Shown here in pieces: positions 8,616 through 17,905 of a DNA stretch of 64,000 nt. The stretch comes from Gryllotalpicola protaetiae. GTDB lineage: Bacteria; Actinomycetota; Actinomycetes; Actinomycetales; Microbacteriaceae. The translations under genes and the position numbers were made by a program. Within the stretch, counting starts at the first letter, position 1, and each line of letters begins with the position of its first letter. The notes under the pieces were generated by a model that had not been told where the DNA came from, searched no databases, and saw only the letters and a program-made list of their open reading frames with translations. Where the stretch lies: assembly GCF_003627055.1 (NCBI RefSeq), contig NZ_CP032624.1, positions 3,534,001 to 3,598,000 of the forward strand. Reading direction: 5' to 3'.

Positions 8616-9659
8616 TCAGGCCTGGTCGCCGAGTGCACGGCTCAGGTAGCGGGCGACGGCGCGCACGGCGGCCATGTTCGTCGAATAGTCCATGCGGGTC
8701 GGGCCGAGCACGCCGAGGCGCGCGATCGCGCCGCCCGCTGTGCCGTAGCCCGTGGTCAGCACCGACGTCTCCGCGAGCCCGAACGGCTCGTTCTCGCGCC
8801 CGATCGACACGCTGACGTCGCGGTTGCCGACGACACCGTGCTGCTCGGCTGCCATCTCGCCGAAGAGCTTGAGCAGCTCGACCTGCTCTTCAATGGCCTC
8901 CATGATCGGGTAGATGCTGCCGGTGAAGTCGTGCTCGGTGCGCACCAGGTTCGCGGTGCCTGCCATGATCAGGCGCTCCTGCCTGGTCGAGCCGATGATG
9001 CCGGCGACCGAGGCGAGCAGCTCGGTCACGAGCGGCCGGGAGGCGTCTGGGAAGCGCTCGGCGAGGGCGGGGAGCGCGGTTGCGGCATCCGCCATGGGCA
9101 TGCCCGCCAGCGTGTCGTTGGCCGCGTCACGCAGGGTGCGCAGCACCGCGTCGTCGTGATCGACGGCGAGCTCGACCACTCGCTGCTCGACGACGCCGGT
9201 GTCGGCGATGAGCACGGCGAGCACGCGACGGGGCGCGAGCGCCACGAACTCGAGATGCTGGATGCGAGCGCGAGACACCGACGGGTACTGGATGAGGGCG
9301 ACCTGGTGGGTCAGTTGCGCAAGGGCGCGCACCGTGCGCGCGAGCACATCGTCGATGTCGACCGAGGCCCCGAGGAAGATCTCGACCGCGTGGCGCTGCG
9401 CCGAGGTGAGCGGCCGCACGTCGGTCAGCTGGTCGACGAACACCCGATAGCCCTTGTCGGTCGGCACACGGCCGGACGAGGTGTGGGGCGCCGCGATCAG
9501 CTCTTCGTCTTCGAGCAGGGCCATGTCGTTGCGGATCGTCGCGGCCGAGACCCCGAAGCGGTGCTTGTCGACGATGCTCTTCGAGCCGACCGGCTCGCGC
9601 GTCGAGACGTAGTCCTGCACGATGGCGCGGAGCACCGCGAGTCCACGTTCAGAAACCAT
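8616..9659 (-). CDS. hrcA: Heat-inducible transcription repressor HrcA
   Basis: Represses class I heat-shock genes by binding CIRCE. It has 347 residues beginning MVSERGLAVLRAIVQDYVST, with an N-terminal winged helix (FGVSAATIRNDMALLEDEEL) and a GAF-like C-terminal domain ending in the family signature GVLGPTRMDYS. The ATG at 9659 is preceded by GGAAGGGAG and begins 22 nt downstream of a CIRCE element, so the gene is very likely autoregulated. Confidence 0.96.
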   Translation of the reverse strand: MVSERGLAVLRAIVQDYVSTREPVGSKSIVDKHRFGVSAATIRNDMALLEDEELIAAPHTSSGRVPTDKGYRVFVDQLTDVRPLTSAQRHAVEIFLGASVDIDDVLARTVRALAQLTHQVALIQYPSVSRARIQHLEFVALAPRRVLAVLIADTGVVEQRVVELAVDHDDAVLRTLRDAANDTLAGMPMADAATALPALAERFPDASRPLVTELLASVAGIIGSTRQERLIMAGTANLVRTEHDFTGSIYPIMEAIEEQVELLKLFGEMAAEQHGVVGNRDVSVSIGRENEPFGLAETSVLTTGYGTAGGAIARLGVLGPTRMDYSTNMAAVRAVARYLSRALGDQA

Positions 9660-9680
9660 CGACGATGCTCCCTTCCGCGA

Positions 9681-9707
9681 CTGGCACTCAAGACCTATGA
9701 GTGCCAA
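9681..9707 (-). promoter_or_regulatory. CIRCE operator (HrcA binding site)
   Basis: CTGGCACTC, a 9-nt spacer, then GAGTGCCAA: an inverted repeat with 8 of 9 positions symmetric and the exact 9-N-9 geometry of CIRCE (consensus TTAGCACTC-N9-GAGTGCTAA). On the minus strand a TATCGT hexamer (9707-9712) abuts the element, a plausible -10 box that HrcA would occlude. It controls hrcA-dnaJ and probably the genes through era. Confidence 0.93.
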
Positions 9708-10298
9708 CGATACCAGTGGTGTCGCGCTCTCTATCGATCTTCGACGCACTCATGAGTTCCATAGAGAAGCGCCGCGCCGCTGTGATGTATGGCTTCGGCC
9801 CCGAATGCGTGATTCGCAAGGTGCGTGATGAGGTTGCCGTGCACGGTCCTGCTTCTGTCGCGGTGCGCGTGGACCCCCTGTCGATCACGGACGCCGAGTT
9901 TTGGCGCCTCGCCCGGGCTCATCTCAGGAGTACTGTCTGGAGGCACTTCGTCCTGTGGGCTACCGGTGTGTATACGGCCGGAGCACATGGGATTCAGCCC
10001 GGCCGCTTACGACGCGTTGGAAGCGATCGCCCCGTACCCGGGCGAGCCTGTTCCGCCTGAGCTGATCGAAGCCGCACGCGCGACCTTCGCCCCACAGGGT
10101 TAGCTCCGGTCGTCCCCGCCGCCAACATCCCCGAGCGGCGGTGGGCTCGTTTGCCCGAGGAGGTTCCGCGGACCCGTGCCGACAGTGGTCAAGATCGACA
10201 GGTACCACCACAAAAGCTTCCCATTCGGAATAGGCGAGTCATATGTTTGTCATGGCTGACGCACACGCCGGTCATATCGTTCAATTGGGGGGAATGAG
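9708..10298. other. Intergenic stretch with possible gene remnant
   Basis: About 590 nt between hrcA and the DUF3238-like gene, at the left edge of a lower-GC segment. No complete gene is convincing. In the plus strand one frame gives a protein-like run from ATG 9752 (MSSIEKRRAAVMYGFG...) through about 9985. A different frame then gives GFSPAAYDALEAIAPYPGEP up to TAG at 10101-10103. This looks like a frameshifted or truncated coding remnant, but I cannot assign a family. From 10104 to 10298 I see nothing recognisable. Confidence 0.3.
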
Positions 10299-10430
10299 TT
10301 GCATATTCCATTCGGCTTTCGAAGAAAAGCTTCATCCGGGCTGGCGCTCGTCTTGCTTGCAGCGGCTGTCGGAATTGGAGCTTCGCCGACCGGGTCCGAT
10401 GGGCCATTGACGATCTCGCTCTCGCTGTGA
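10299..10430 (+). CDS. Out-of-frame signal-peptide segment for the downstream secreted protein
   Basis: A TTG at 10299, preceded by GGGGGGA, opens a 43-codon frame that reads as a typical signal peptide: basic FRRKASSG, then hydrophobic LALVLLAAAVGIG, then A-S-P. It ends at TGA 10428-10430, overlapping the GTG used below. The mature Fn3/DUF3238-like protein continues in another frame, and no in-frame start with a ribosome binding site is available for it. Either a one-base change has split one secreted protein, or this is a very short leader ORF. Confidence 0.5.
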   Translation: MHIPFGFRRKASSGLALVLLAAAVGIGASPTGSDGPLTISLSL

Positions 10431-11620
10431 GTGACTCAACCGGAAGATCTGTGACAGTGCTGTCGCACACCGGTGACGAGGCAGAACAGACTTGGGCCGG
10501 AGAAACGCCCTCAGGTATACCGTTCAGTGCTGTCATTCAGGGGGCGCCAGACAGTCTTGAGACCGTGCCCGAGCTGCCCGCCCAGGACTCAAGAGATGGG
10601 AGTGCGGCGCCACCGATCGCGGACCCACGCGAGGTACGCGCCGACGGGACAATCGCGATCGAAGAAGGGGTCAACGGGTCTGCCACAGACTTCAGCACCT
10701 TCAAGCCAAAGTTTGCCTACGGAGTCACTCCGTCAACAGTGACCTTAACCTGGGCGCCGATCACGGGAGCGGAGCAGTACGCGGTATCGCGAAATGGGAT
10801 CGTCCTTGTGCGTCTCAATAGCGGCGAAGACTCATTTCACGACACAGACCTTGCCCCCGCGACAGAGTACGAATACCAGCTCTCGGCTTCTGGCGTGAGC
10901 GATGACGGACTGCCCACACAACTAAGCGCCCGAACAGTAGAAATACAGACGGCTGGGAACCAACTCAAACGCTCTTCGAACGGATCCGTTGTTCCATTTA
11001 CTAACCAGCCATATGACACAGCATTCGTGTGGAAGACGTTTATTCCTCAGAGTCGAGTTGATCTCGATTTCTTTGCGACGATTTCCTGCGGGGCGATCGG
11101 AGACGGCGGAGTGCAATTCGGCGGAGATAATCGGGGATATCAGACACCCAATTCTTCGACGCCAAATGAGACACCAGACTACCGTACTCAAATGTTTGTC
11201 AACGTCAACTGGGATAACCCGTCTCCATATGATTTCTATCTCGGCAAGTATGTAAATGCTTCGACAAAGTACGACGATGGTGTCCTCGTTGATACCGAAA
11301 CAGCGTCGGCTGACGGTATGACATTCACAAATGTTCAGCATAGTGGGAACTTCGCAAGCGTGCGGCTCAATCATGACGTCGGGAACCCATTTTGCTCGGC
11401 AGGGTCGATCAAGTACAACGCAAACATCAATTTCTACCGAAGCGGTACTGTCGAGGTGGTCGGTTCTCGCGCGCCGGTGCCCGATCATGAGGGATACGCT
11501 CGCTTCAATAACACCGGTTCGGAATTCTGGGTAACGATGTTCAATCGCGATAATAAGGGGTTTGACTGCCTCTCTGGCGGGTGCACCCCGGACGACATCA
11601 TTACGTCGCAGTCACGATGA
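10427..11620 (+). CDS. Secreted Fn3 / DUF3238-like protein, possibly frameshifted
   Basis: The frame is open for 397 residues from GTG 10427, but this GTG has no ribosome binding site; the export signal lies upstream in another frame (10299-10430). Residues about 95-175 look like a fibronectin type III domain (STVTLTWAPITGAEQYAVSR, LAPATEYEYQLSA). The rest resembles DUF3238: WKTFIPQSRVDLDF, FGGDNRGYQT, RTQMFVNVNWDNP, and a C-terminal HEGYARFNNTGSEFW segment with several cysteines. Function unknown; presumed extracellular. Base composition is clearly lower in GC than neighbours, suggesting acquisition. The downstream membrane protein follows within 20 nt. DUF3238 assignment is from memory of the family pattern. 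Confidence 0.6.
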   Translation: MSDSTGRSVTVLSHTGDEAEQTWAGETPSGIPFSAVIQGAPDSLETVPELPAQDSRDGSAAPPIADPREVRADGTIAIEEGVNGSATDFSTFKPKFAYGVTPSTVTLTWAPITGAEQYAVSRNGIVLVRLNSGEDSFHDTDLAPATEYEYQLSASGVSDDGLPTQLSARTVEIQTAGNQLKRSSNGSVVPFTNQPYDTAFVWKTFIPQSRVDLDFFATISCGAIGDGGVQFGGDNRGYQTPNSSTPNETPDYRTQMFVNVNWDNPSPYDFYLGKYVNASTKYDDGVLVDTETASADGMTFTNVQHSGNFASVRLNHDVGNPFCSAGSIKYNANINFYRSGTVEVVGSRAPVPDHEGYARFNNTGSEFWVTMFNRDNKGFDCLSGGCTPDDIITSQSR

Positions 11621-11631
11621 GGAAGGAGCCG

Positions 11632-12108
11632 GTGAGCACTCAAGAGACAAAGGCGGTCGCGATCTGGCCGATGATGTGCTCTGTGCTCACCGGCGCCGCA
11701 TTGATTGCCTTCATGGGCGCCCTGCCTAGCATCGCGATTAATCCGGTCAGCATTTTGGTCTATTTTGCATATTTGGACGTTCTCGGGATTGTTCTCACAT
11801 TTGGTGCCGTGAAACTTGAGTCGTTGATAGCCCCCGTGGCGCCACCGCCTGTTGGTCGTGCGTTTGTTTTCGCTACGGGTGGAAGTTTTTTGGCAATTCC
11901 TTTCGCTATCGTGGGCCTACTGGTCGACGGGAGCGCAGCGGCATGGATATTCGGATTGGTATGCGGCGCTGTGATCGGTGCGGTCAGTGGATCCCTTTAT
12001 CCGTCGCTTCGGACCATGCCGAGGCTCTCCTCGACCTTGGGATGCACGTGGCTCTCAATGGGCCAATTGGGCGTGCCATTTGCGGTAGTTAACCTGGTGA
12101 ACTGGTGA
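11632..12108 (+). CDS. Small polytopic membrane protein, unknown function
   Basis: 158 residues with about four or five hydrophobic segments and little else (for example VLTGAALIAFMGALPSIAI and AFVFATGGSFLAIPFAIVGL). The GTG at 11632 was preferred because AGGAAGGAG sits just upstream; an ATG at 11617 overlapping the previous stop (ATGA) is the alternative and would add five residues. It shares the AT-rich composition and the transcript direction of the secreted DUF3238-like gene, so the two probably arrived and function together. No family recognised. Confidence 0.65.
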   Translation: MSTQETKAVAIWPMMCSVLTGAALIAFMGALPSIAINPVSILVYFAYLDVLGIVLTFGAVKLESLIAPVAPPPVGRAFVFATGGSFLAIPFAIVGLLVDGSAAAWIFGLVCGAVIGAVSGSLYPSLRTMPRLSSTLGCTWLSMGQLGVPFAVVNLVNW

Positions 12109-12202
12109 GTAGCTGGCCGACGAGCCCGACAGTCGCCCCCGGCCGTTTAGTCTGTGTCAAGCTAACGGGGAAAAATTCGCAACAAGCTAAAGGACGCACC
12201 CG

Positions 12203-12574
12203 ATGTCGTACACGCCCCCGCCCCTGCGAGCCGACGAAGAGCGCACGTGGGCGATCCTCGTGCACGTCATCGCGGGCGGCCTCAACCTGATCACCGGCGG
12301 CCTGTTCGCCGGGCTCATCGGCGCGATCGTCGTCTACGTCGTCTTCAAGGACCGCGGTCCGTTCATCCGGCAGCACGCGACGACGACGCTCAACTTCCAG
12401 ATCACCCTCGTGATCGCCGAGATCATCGGGCTCATCCTCACTCTCGCGATCATCGGGTTCTTCCTGCTCGCGGCGATCTGGATCGTGAACATCATCTTCA
12501 GCATCCTGGGCGCACTCGCGGCCAACCGGGGCGAGCCGTACTACTACCCGCTCGCGATCAGGTTTTTCAAGTAA
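12203..12574 (+). CDS. DUF4870-family membrane protein
   Basis: 123 residues with the DUF4870 (Tic20-like) pattern: ERTWAILVHVIAGGLNLITG, a second helix, the conserved DRGPFIRQHATTTLNFQIT turn, then two more hydrophobic helices and a short tail. The function of the family is not established. AAAGGA lies just before the ATG. Composition returns to the host-like high GC here. The stop overlaps that of convergent hemW by 8 nt. Confidence 0.85.
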   Translation: MSYTPPPLRADEERTWAILVHVIAGGLNLITGGLFAGLIGAIVVYVVFKDRGPFIRQHATTTLNFQITLVIAEIIGLILTLAIIGFFLLAAIWIVNIIFSILGALAANRGEPYYYPLAIRFFK

Positions 12575-13790
12575 GCCGGCGCACGACCGCGTCGGCGAGC
12601 AGGCGGCCGCGCAGGGTGAGGCGGATGCTTCCGCTGATCGCGGCCGCGCCGTCGATCAGCCCCTCGGCGATGAGCCCGGCGATCTCGTGCCGTGCGTCGG
12701 CGTCGAGCTCGGCGGCGGGCAGCCCCTCGACGATGCGGACCTTGAGCAGCACGTCCTCGACGCGACGCGTCTCGTCGTCGAGGGTCTCGCGGCCGGCCGC
12801 GGGCGACTCCCCCGCGAGCACGCGCTGCGCGTACGCCGCGGGGTGCTTGACGTTCCACCAGCGCACCCCGCCGATGTGGCTGTGCGCGCCGGGGCCGATG
12901 CCCCACCAGTCGGCGCCGCGCCAGTAGCCGAGGTTGTGCCGCGAACGGTGCTGCGGCCCCTTCGCCCAGTTCGACACCTCGTACCAGCCGTAGCCGGCGG
13001 CGGCGAACGTGGCATCGGCGGTCTCGTACATGTCGGCCGTCAGGTCGTCGTCCGGCTCCGCCACCTCGCCGCGGCGGATCTGCCGGGCGAGCTTGGTGCC
13101 CTCCTCCACGATCAGCGCGTAGGCGCTGAGGTGATCGGGCTGCGTCGCCAGGGCGGCGTCGAGCGAACGGCGCCAGTCGTCGATGGTCTCCCCCGGCGTG
13201 CCGTAGATCAGATCGAGGCTGACGTCGAGGCCTGCGTCGCGCGCCCACTCGACGACGAGAGGAACACGCTCGGGGTCGTGCGTGCGCTCGAGGGTCGCGA
13301 GCACGCTGGGCACGGCGGACTGCATGCCGAAGCTCACGCGGGTGAAGCCCGCTGCGGCGAGGGATTGGAGTGCGGCCGCGTCGACCGAGTCGGGGTTCGC
13401 TTCGGTCGTCACCTCGGCGTCAAGCGCGAGACCCCAGGTGTCGCGCACGGCGGCGAGCATGCGGCCGAGATCGCCGGGGGGCAGCAGGGTCGGTGTTCCG
13501 CCGCCGAAGAACACCGTCGCAGCGGGGCGCGCCGGAAGGCCGGAGCCCTCGAGCACCCGGGCGGCGAGTTCGACCTCGGCGATCGCCTGGTCCGCGTAAT
13601 CCGTCTGCCTCACGCCGCGCAGCTCGCTCGCGGTGTACGTGTTGAAATCGCAGTAGCCGCACCGCACGCGGCAGAACGGCACGTGCAGGTAGACGCCGAA
13701 GTCGCGCGCGTGCGCGCCGACGGAGGCCTGCGCGGGAAGCAGGCCGTCGGCAGGGGCCGGGTCGCCGAGGGGAAGGGCGCTAGGCGGCAT
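12567..13790 (-). CDS. hemW: HemW-like radical SAM protein
   Basis: Radical SAM protein of the HemW/HemN family, 407 residues; HemW is thought to act as a heme chaperone rather than a coproporphyrinogen oxidase. The N-terminal domain has the iron-sulfur motif C40-RVR-C44-GY-C47 followed by DFNTYT, and FFGGGTPTLLPPGDL. A HemN C-terminal domain follows. The HNxxYW motif typical of HemW appears as HNLGYWRGADWWGIGPGAHS. The start is ATG at 13790, overlapping the DUF1990 gene stop region by 11 nt. Confidence 0.92.
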   Translation of the reverse strand: MPPSALPLGDPAPADGLLPAQASVGAHARDFGVYLHVPFCRVRCGYCDFNTYTASELRGVRQTDYADQAIAEVELAARVLEGSGLPARPAATVFFGGGTPTLLPPGDLGRMLAAVRDTWGLALDAEVTTEANPDSVDAAALQSLAAAGFTRVSFGMQSAVPSVLATLERTHDPERVPLVVEWARDAGLDVSLDLIYGTPGETIDDWRRSLDAALATQPDHLSAYALIVEEGTKLARQIRRGEVAEPDDDLTADMYETADATFAAAGYGWYEVSNWAKGPQHRSRHNLGYWRGADWWGIGPGAHSHIGGVRWWNVKHPAAYAQRVLAGESPAAGRETLDDETRRVEDVLLKVRIVEGLPAAELDADARHEIAGLIAEGLIDGAAAISGSIRLTLRGRLLADAVVRRLT

Positions 13791-14442
13791 TGATCGGATG
13801 CAGCGCGCGCAGGTACTTCGCCGTGATGTCCTTGCGCACACTGCTCGCGACGGGCGTCAGCAGACGCCAGCCGAAGGATGAGGCGCGCGAGAAGCTGCGC
13901 ACGGTGAGCCAGACGGAGTCGTCGTCGCGGTGCTCGAGGATGAACGCCTCTTCGCCGCTCTGCGGGTGCCCCTGCAAGGTCCCGTAGGCGAAGCCGACGC
14001 GCTTCGGGTCGTCGATGACGTAGACCACGCGCACCGGCGCGTCGACGGTGATCGGGCCGACCTTGGTCTTGAGCACGGCCGACATGCCGTTCGAGATGAG
14101 CGGCTCGCCCTCGTCGTTGTAGACCGCCTCGGCGCCGCCCGCCTCGCGCATGCCGACCGGCGTGCCGTCTTCGCTGTAGCGGATGCCGGCGTACTGCTCG
14201 CCCGTGCCGAGGTCGACGTGCGTCACCTTGAGGCCCGCGCCGCGCTGCACGCCCCACGACATGAGGGCGGCCTTCGAGGTCTCCCAGCGCTCGTCGCCGC
14301 TGCCGAGGCGCACGCTGCGCTCCATCGGCTTGAAGCCGGGCGGCGGGTACTGCAGCAGGTCGAGCGCCTGCGTGCCGCCGATCGCGCCGTAGGTCACCGG
14401 GGACTCCGGCGCCCCCTCGCGGCCGCGGCGCTGGGCGCTCAC
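13780..14442 (-). CDS. DUF1990-family protein
   Basis: 220 residues. The pattern fits DUF1990: Y18 in TYGAIGGT near the N-terminus, [32 protein letters not shown], then [40 protein letters not shown] and a C-terminal basic helix. The biochemical role of the family is unknown. GTG at 14442 overlaps the lepA stop (GTGA), so it is co-translated with lepA and lies upstream of hemW. Confidence 0.8.
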   Translation of the reverse strand: MSAQRRGREGAPESPVTYGAIGGTQALDLLQYPPPGFKPMERSVRLGSGDERWETSKAALMSWGVQRGAGLKVTHVDLGTGEQYAGIRYSEDGTPVGMREAGGAEAVYNDEGEPLISNGMSAVLKTKVGPITVDAPVRVVYVIDDPKRVGFAYGTLQGHPQSGEEAFILEHRDDDSVWLTVRSFSRASSFGWRLLTPVASSVRKDITAKYLRALHPINAA

Positions 14443-16292
14443 TTGTCCTTCTCCTTGCGCTCCGTATCTCCGGATAGGGCGGCGATGAATGCTTCCTGCG
14501 GGACCTCGACGCGGCCGACCATCTTCATGCGCTTCTTGCCCTCCTTCTGCTTCTCGAGCAGCTTGCGCTTGCGGGTGATGTCACCGCCATAGCACTTGGC
14601 GAGCACGTCCTTGCGCATCGCGCGGATCGACTCGCGGGCGATGATACGTGCCCCGATGGCCGCCTGCACAGGCACTTCGAACTGCTGGCGAGGGATGAGC
14701 TCCTTCAGGCGCCCGGTCATGAGCACGCCGTACGCGTACGCCTTCTCGCGATGCACGATCGCGCTGAACGCGTCGACCTGCTCGCCCTGCAGCAGGATGT
14801 CGACCTTCACCAGGTCGGCCTCCTGCTCGCCGGCGGGCTCGTAGTCGAGGCTCGCGTAGCCCTGCGTGCGGCTCTTCAGCTGGTCGAAGAAGTCGAAGAC
14901 GATCTCGCCGAGGGGCATCGTGTACTTGATCTCGACGCGGTCCTCGCTGAGGTAGTCCATACCGATCAGGGCACCGCGGCGCGACTGGCAGAGGTCCATG
15001 ATCGTGCCGACGTAGTCCTTCGGCGCGAGGATCGCGGCGCGCACCATCGGCTCGCGAACCGTGTCGATCTTCCCCGTCGGGAACTCGGAGGGGTTCGTGA
15101 CGGTGACGGTCTTCTTGTCCTCCGTCGTCACCTCGTAGATCACGCTCGGGGCCGTCGTGATGATGTCGAGGCCGAACTCGCGCTCGAGGCGCTCCGTCAC
15201 GATCTCGAGGTGCAGCAGGCCGAGGAAACCGCAGCGGAACCCGAAGCCGAGGGCCACCGACGTCTCGGGCTCGTAGTTCAGCGCGGCATCCGACAGCTTC
15301 AGCTTGTCGAGCGCCTCGCGCAGCTCGGGGTAGTCGCTCGCGTCGATCGGGTACAGGCCGGAGAACACCATCGGCTTCGGGTCGGTGTAGCCCGCGAGCG
15401 CGTCCTTGGCCGGTTTCACCGCATCGGTCACGGTGTCGCCGACCTTCGACTGGCGCACGTCCTTCACACCGGTGATCAGGTAGCCGACCTCGCCGACGCC
15501 GAGCCCCTTGGTGGGCGTCGGCTCGGGCGATGAGACGCCGATCTCGAGCAGCTCGTGCGTCGCGCGCGTCGACATCATCTGGATCCGCTGGCGAGGGGTC
15601 AGCTTGCCGTCGACCATGCGCACATAGGTGACGACACCGCGGTACGCGTCGTAGACCGAGTCGAAGATCATGGCGCGGGCGGGAGCGGATGCGTCGCCCT
15701 TCGGCGCCGGGATGCGCTCGACGACCCGGTCGAGCAGCACGTCGACGCCCTGGCCGGTCTTGCCCGAGACGCGCAGCACGTCATCGGGGCTGCCGCCGAT
15801 CAGATTCGCGAGCTCCGCAGCATACTTCTCGGGGTCGGCCGCAGGCAGATCGATCTTGTTGAGCACCGGGATGATCTCGAGGTCGTTCTCGAGCGCGAGG
15901 TACAGATTCGCGAGCGTCTGCGCCTCGATGCCCTGCGCGGCGTCGACGAGCAGGATCGCGCCCTCGCACGCGGCGAGCGAGCGGGACACCTCGTAGGTGA
16001 AGTCGACGTGCCCAGGGGTGTCGATCATGTTGAGCGCGAAGGTCTCGCCGTCGCGCTCCCACGGCATCCGCACCGCCTGGCTCTTGATCGTGATGCCGCG
16101 CTCGCGCTCGATGTCCATGCGGTCGAGGTACTGCGCGCGCATGTCCCGGTCCTGCACGATGCCGGTCAGCTGCAGCATCCGATCGGCCAGGGTCGACTTG
16201 CCGTGGTCGATGTGCGCGATGATGCAGAAATTGCGGATGCGTGCCGGGTCGGTCGCTGCGGGCTGGAGGGCCGTCTGGGCTCGTGGTGACAT
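14439..16292 (-). CDS. lepA: Elongation factor 4 (LepA), ribosomal GTPase
   Basis: Translational GTPase, 617 residues, the expected length. G1 is AHIDHGKST (26-34), G3 is DTPGHVDF, G4 is NKIDL, followed by the EF-G-like domains and the LepA-specific C-terminal domain ([20 protein letters not shown], then [16 protein letters not shown]). It heads the lepA-DUF1990-hemW operon, a common actinobacterial order. Confidence 0.97.
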   Translation of the reverse strand: MSPRAQTALQPAATDPARIRNFCIIAHIDHGKSTLADRMLQLTGIVQDRDMRAQYLDRMDIERERGITIKSQAVRMPWERDGETFALNMIDTPGHVDFTYEVSRSLAACEGAILLVDAAQGIEAQTLANLYLALENDLEIIPVLNKIDLPAADPEKYAAELANLIGGSPDDVLRVSGKTGQGVDVLLDRVVERIPAPKGDASAPARAMIFDSVYDAYRGVVTYVRMVDGKLTPRQRIQMMSTRATHELLEIGVSSPEPTPTKGLGVGEVGYLITGVKDVRQSKVGDTVTDAVKPAKDALAGYTDPKPMVFSGLYPIDASDYPELREALDKLKLSDAALNYEPETSVALGFGFRCGFLGLLHLEIVTERLEREFGLDIITTAPSVIYEVTTEDKKTVTVTNPSEFPTGKIDTVREPMVRAAILAPKDYVGTIMDLCQSRRGALIGMDYLSEDRVEIKYTMPLGEIVFDFFDQLKSRTQGYASLDYEPAGEQEADLVKVDILLQGEQVDAFSAIVHREKAYAYGVLMTGRLKELIPRQQFEVPVQAAIGARIIARESIRAMRKDVLAKCYGGDITRKRKLLEKQKEGKKRMKMVGRVEVPQEAFIAALSGDTERKEKDK

Positions 16293-16308
16293 GTCACCGA
16301 CGATTCTC

Positions 16309-17451
16309 TCAGACCACGGATGGAAGGCGGCTCAGCCCCTCGAGCAGGTCGGAAGTAGGGCTCGCGGCGCACACGCGGATCCAGCCCTCACCCGACGGGC
16401 CGAAGGCGCTGCCGGGCGCGACGGCCACACGCTGCTCGGTGACGAAGCGCTCGGCCCAGGCCTGCACGTCGCCGCCGGAGGCGTGCGACACATCGATCCA
16501 GAGATAGAAGGCGCCCTGCGGCTCGTAGTGGCGGATGCCGCGCTCGCGCAGCAGCGCTGTCGCCCGCGCCACATTGTCGCGGTAGTGCGCGGCGGCATCG
16601 GTCACGGCATCCTGCGGGCCGGTCAGCGCCGCGACGGCCGCATACTGCGCCGGCGCGTTGATGCAGCTGATCGACCCTTCCTGCACACGCCGCAGCTCGT
16701 CGCCGAAGCCCGGTGGGGTGACGAGATAGCCGGCGCGGATGCCGGTCATGGCGTACGTCTTCGACAGCGAGAACACCGACAGCACCCGGTCGTCCCGGTC
16801 GAGGCTTGCGATCGAGACGTGCGGCGCGCCGTGCGCGAAGTACTCGTAGACCTCGTCACTGATGACCCAGAGGTCGTGCCGCGCGGCGAACGCGAGCACG
16901 TCGCGCAGGGTCTGCTCTGGAAAGACCACGCCGAGCGGGTTCGACGGCGAGTTGACGAGCAGCGCCCGGGTCCGCGGGGTGACGAGCGCCTCGAGGTCGG
17001 CGATCTGCGGCAGGAATCCGCTCTCTGCCTTCAAGCCGTAGCGCACCGGGACCGCGCTGTGCATGCGCGCAGCCATCGTGAACGTCGTGTAGCCGGGGTC
17101 CGGCACCAGGATCTCGTCGGCCGGGTCGAGCACGAGACCCTGCGCCTGGTAGAGCGCCTGGGTGGCGCCGATCGTGCTCCAGACCTGATCGACGCCGACA
17201 TCGATGCCGTTGACCCGCGAGAGCTTGTCGACGACCGCCTCGCGGAACTCGAGGACGCCGCCGTTCGGCGTGTAGTCGGTGAACCCGTCCGCCCAGGCGC
17301 GCATGGCCGCCGCCGCGATGTGCGGCGCGGGCTCGGCGTCGGGCTCGCCGATCGCGAGCATGATCACATCGGGCAGGTGATGCGCGGCCTCGAAGACGCG
17401 GCGGATTCCTGAGGCGGGGACCGAGGCGATGTGGCGCGCGAGCTCTGGCAT
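16309..17451 (-). CDS. Pyridoxal phosphate-dependent class I/II aminotransferase
   Basis: 380 residues from ATG 17451. Fold-type I aminotransferase features: [11 protein letters not shown] at the N-terminus, [15 protein letters not shown] for the carboxylate-binding Asn region, DEVYEYF, and the Schiff-base lysine K231 in [15 protein letters not shown]. The C-terminus WIRVCAAS has the substrate carboxylate arginine. The substrate is not predictable; aspartate or aromatic aminotransferases are closest in pattern. Upstream TAACCT ends 7 nt before ATG, so it is probably leaderless. It diverges from rpsT. Confidence 0.9.
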   Translation of the reverse strand: MPELARHIASVPASGIRRVFEAAHHLPDVIMLAIGEPDAEPAPHIAAAAMRAWADGFTDYTPNGGVLEFREAVVDKLSRVNGIDVGVDQVWSTIGATQALYQAQGLVLDPADEILVPDPGYTTFTMAARMHSAVPVRYGLKAESGFLPQIADLEALVTPRTRALLVNSPSNPLGVVFPEQTLRDVLAFAARHDLWVISDEVYEYFAHGAPHVSIASLDRDDRVLSVFSLSKTYAMTGIRAGYLVTPPGFGDELRRVQEGSISCINAPAQYAAVAALTGPQDAVTDAAAHYRDNVARATALLRERGIRHYEPQGAFYLWIDVSHASGGDVQAWAERFVTEQRVAVAPGSAFGPSGEGWIRVCAASPTSDLLEGLSRLPSVV

Positions 17452-17458
17452 GCCCTCG

Positions 17459-17464
17459 AGGTTA
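17459..17464 (-). promoter_or_regulatory. -10 hexamer of the aminotransferase gene
   Basis: TAACCT on the minus strand, 7 nt from the ATG and with no Shine-Dalgarno between, suggests a leaderless transcript. Confidence 0.4.
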
Positions 17465-17599
17465 TCCGGGCGACCAGGGCACTCTGGTAGCATTGGTCCT
17501 TGGCTTGCGCACGTGTCCCACACGCGTGCGAATCGCCGCCGGTGCCCCTCTACCACCTGGTGGCTTTTTATCAGTCCGTTCAACCGAAAGAGCACATCA

Positions 17600-17860
17600 G
17601 TGGCAAACATCAAGTCGCAGCTCAAGCGCATCAAGACCAACCGCAAGGCCGAAGAGCGCAACAAGGCCATCAAGAGCGAGCTCAAGACCGCCGTTCGCGC
17701 GACCCGCACCGCCGTCGCCGCCGGCGACGCCGACAAGGCGGCTGCCGCGCTCAAGACCGCGTCGAAGAAGCTCGACAAGGCCGTGAGCAAGGGCGTCATC
17801 CACAAGAACCAGGCCGCGAACCGCAAGTCGGGCCTGGCCAAGCTGGTCGCCACCCTGTAA
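17600..17860 (+). CDS. rpsT: 30S ribosomal protein S20
   Basis: 86 residues from GTG 17600 (reads [20 protein letters not shown]), highly basic, with the alanine-rich helical repeats of bS20. Usual length 86-88. A possible -10 (TAGCAT, 17488-17493) would give a leader of about 100 nt; its sequence near 17508-17531 can fold as a hairpin (CGCACGTGT / ACACGCGTGCG), possibly relevant to control. A strong terminator follows. Its position beside holA is conserved in actinobacteria. Confidence 0.97.
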   Translation: MANIKSQLKRIKTNRKAEERNKAIKSELKTAVRATRTAVAAGDADKAAAALKTASKKLDKAVSKGVIHKNQAANRKSGLAKLVATL

Positions 17861-17880
17861 GCAGCCTGCTCCACGATCAA

Positions 17881-17905
17881 GGCCCCGCCGAGGCGGGGCC
17901 TTTTT
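17881..17905 (+). terminator. Rho-independent terminator of rpsT
   Basis: Stem GGCCCCGCC / GGCGGGGCC with a 2-nt GA loop sequence, followed by TTTTT. It ends exactly where convergent holA ends (17906). Confidence 0.93.

Noticed and set aside
10294-10407. ATG at 10294 as start of a small protein
   Set aside because: The frame gives a 37-residue polar peptide without motifs; the TTG frame five bases later gives a proper signal peptide with better SD spacing.
17508-17531. Hairpin in the rpsT leader as a known ribosomal-protein autoregulatory element
   Set aside because: It is a plain inverted repeat; nothing specific to a recognised S20 leader could be identified, so it is mentioned only as a possible structure.
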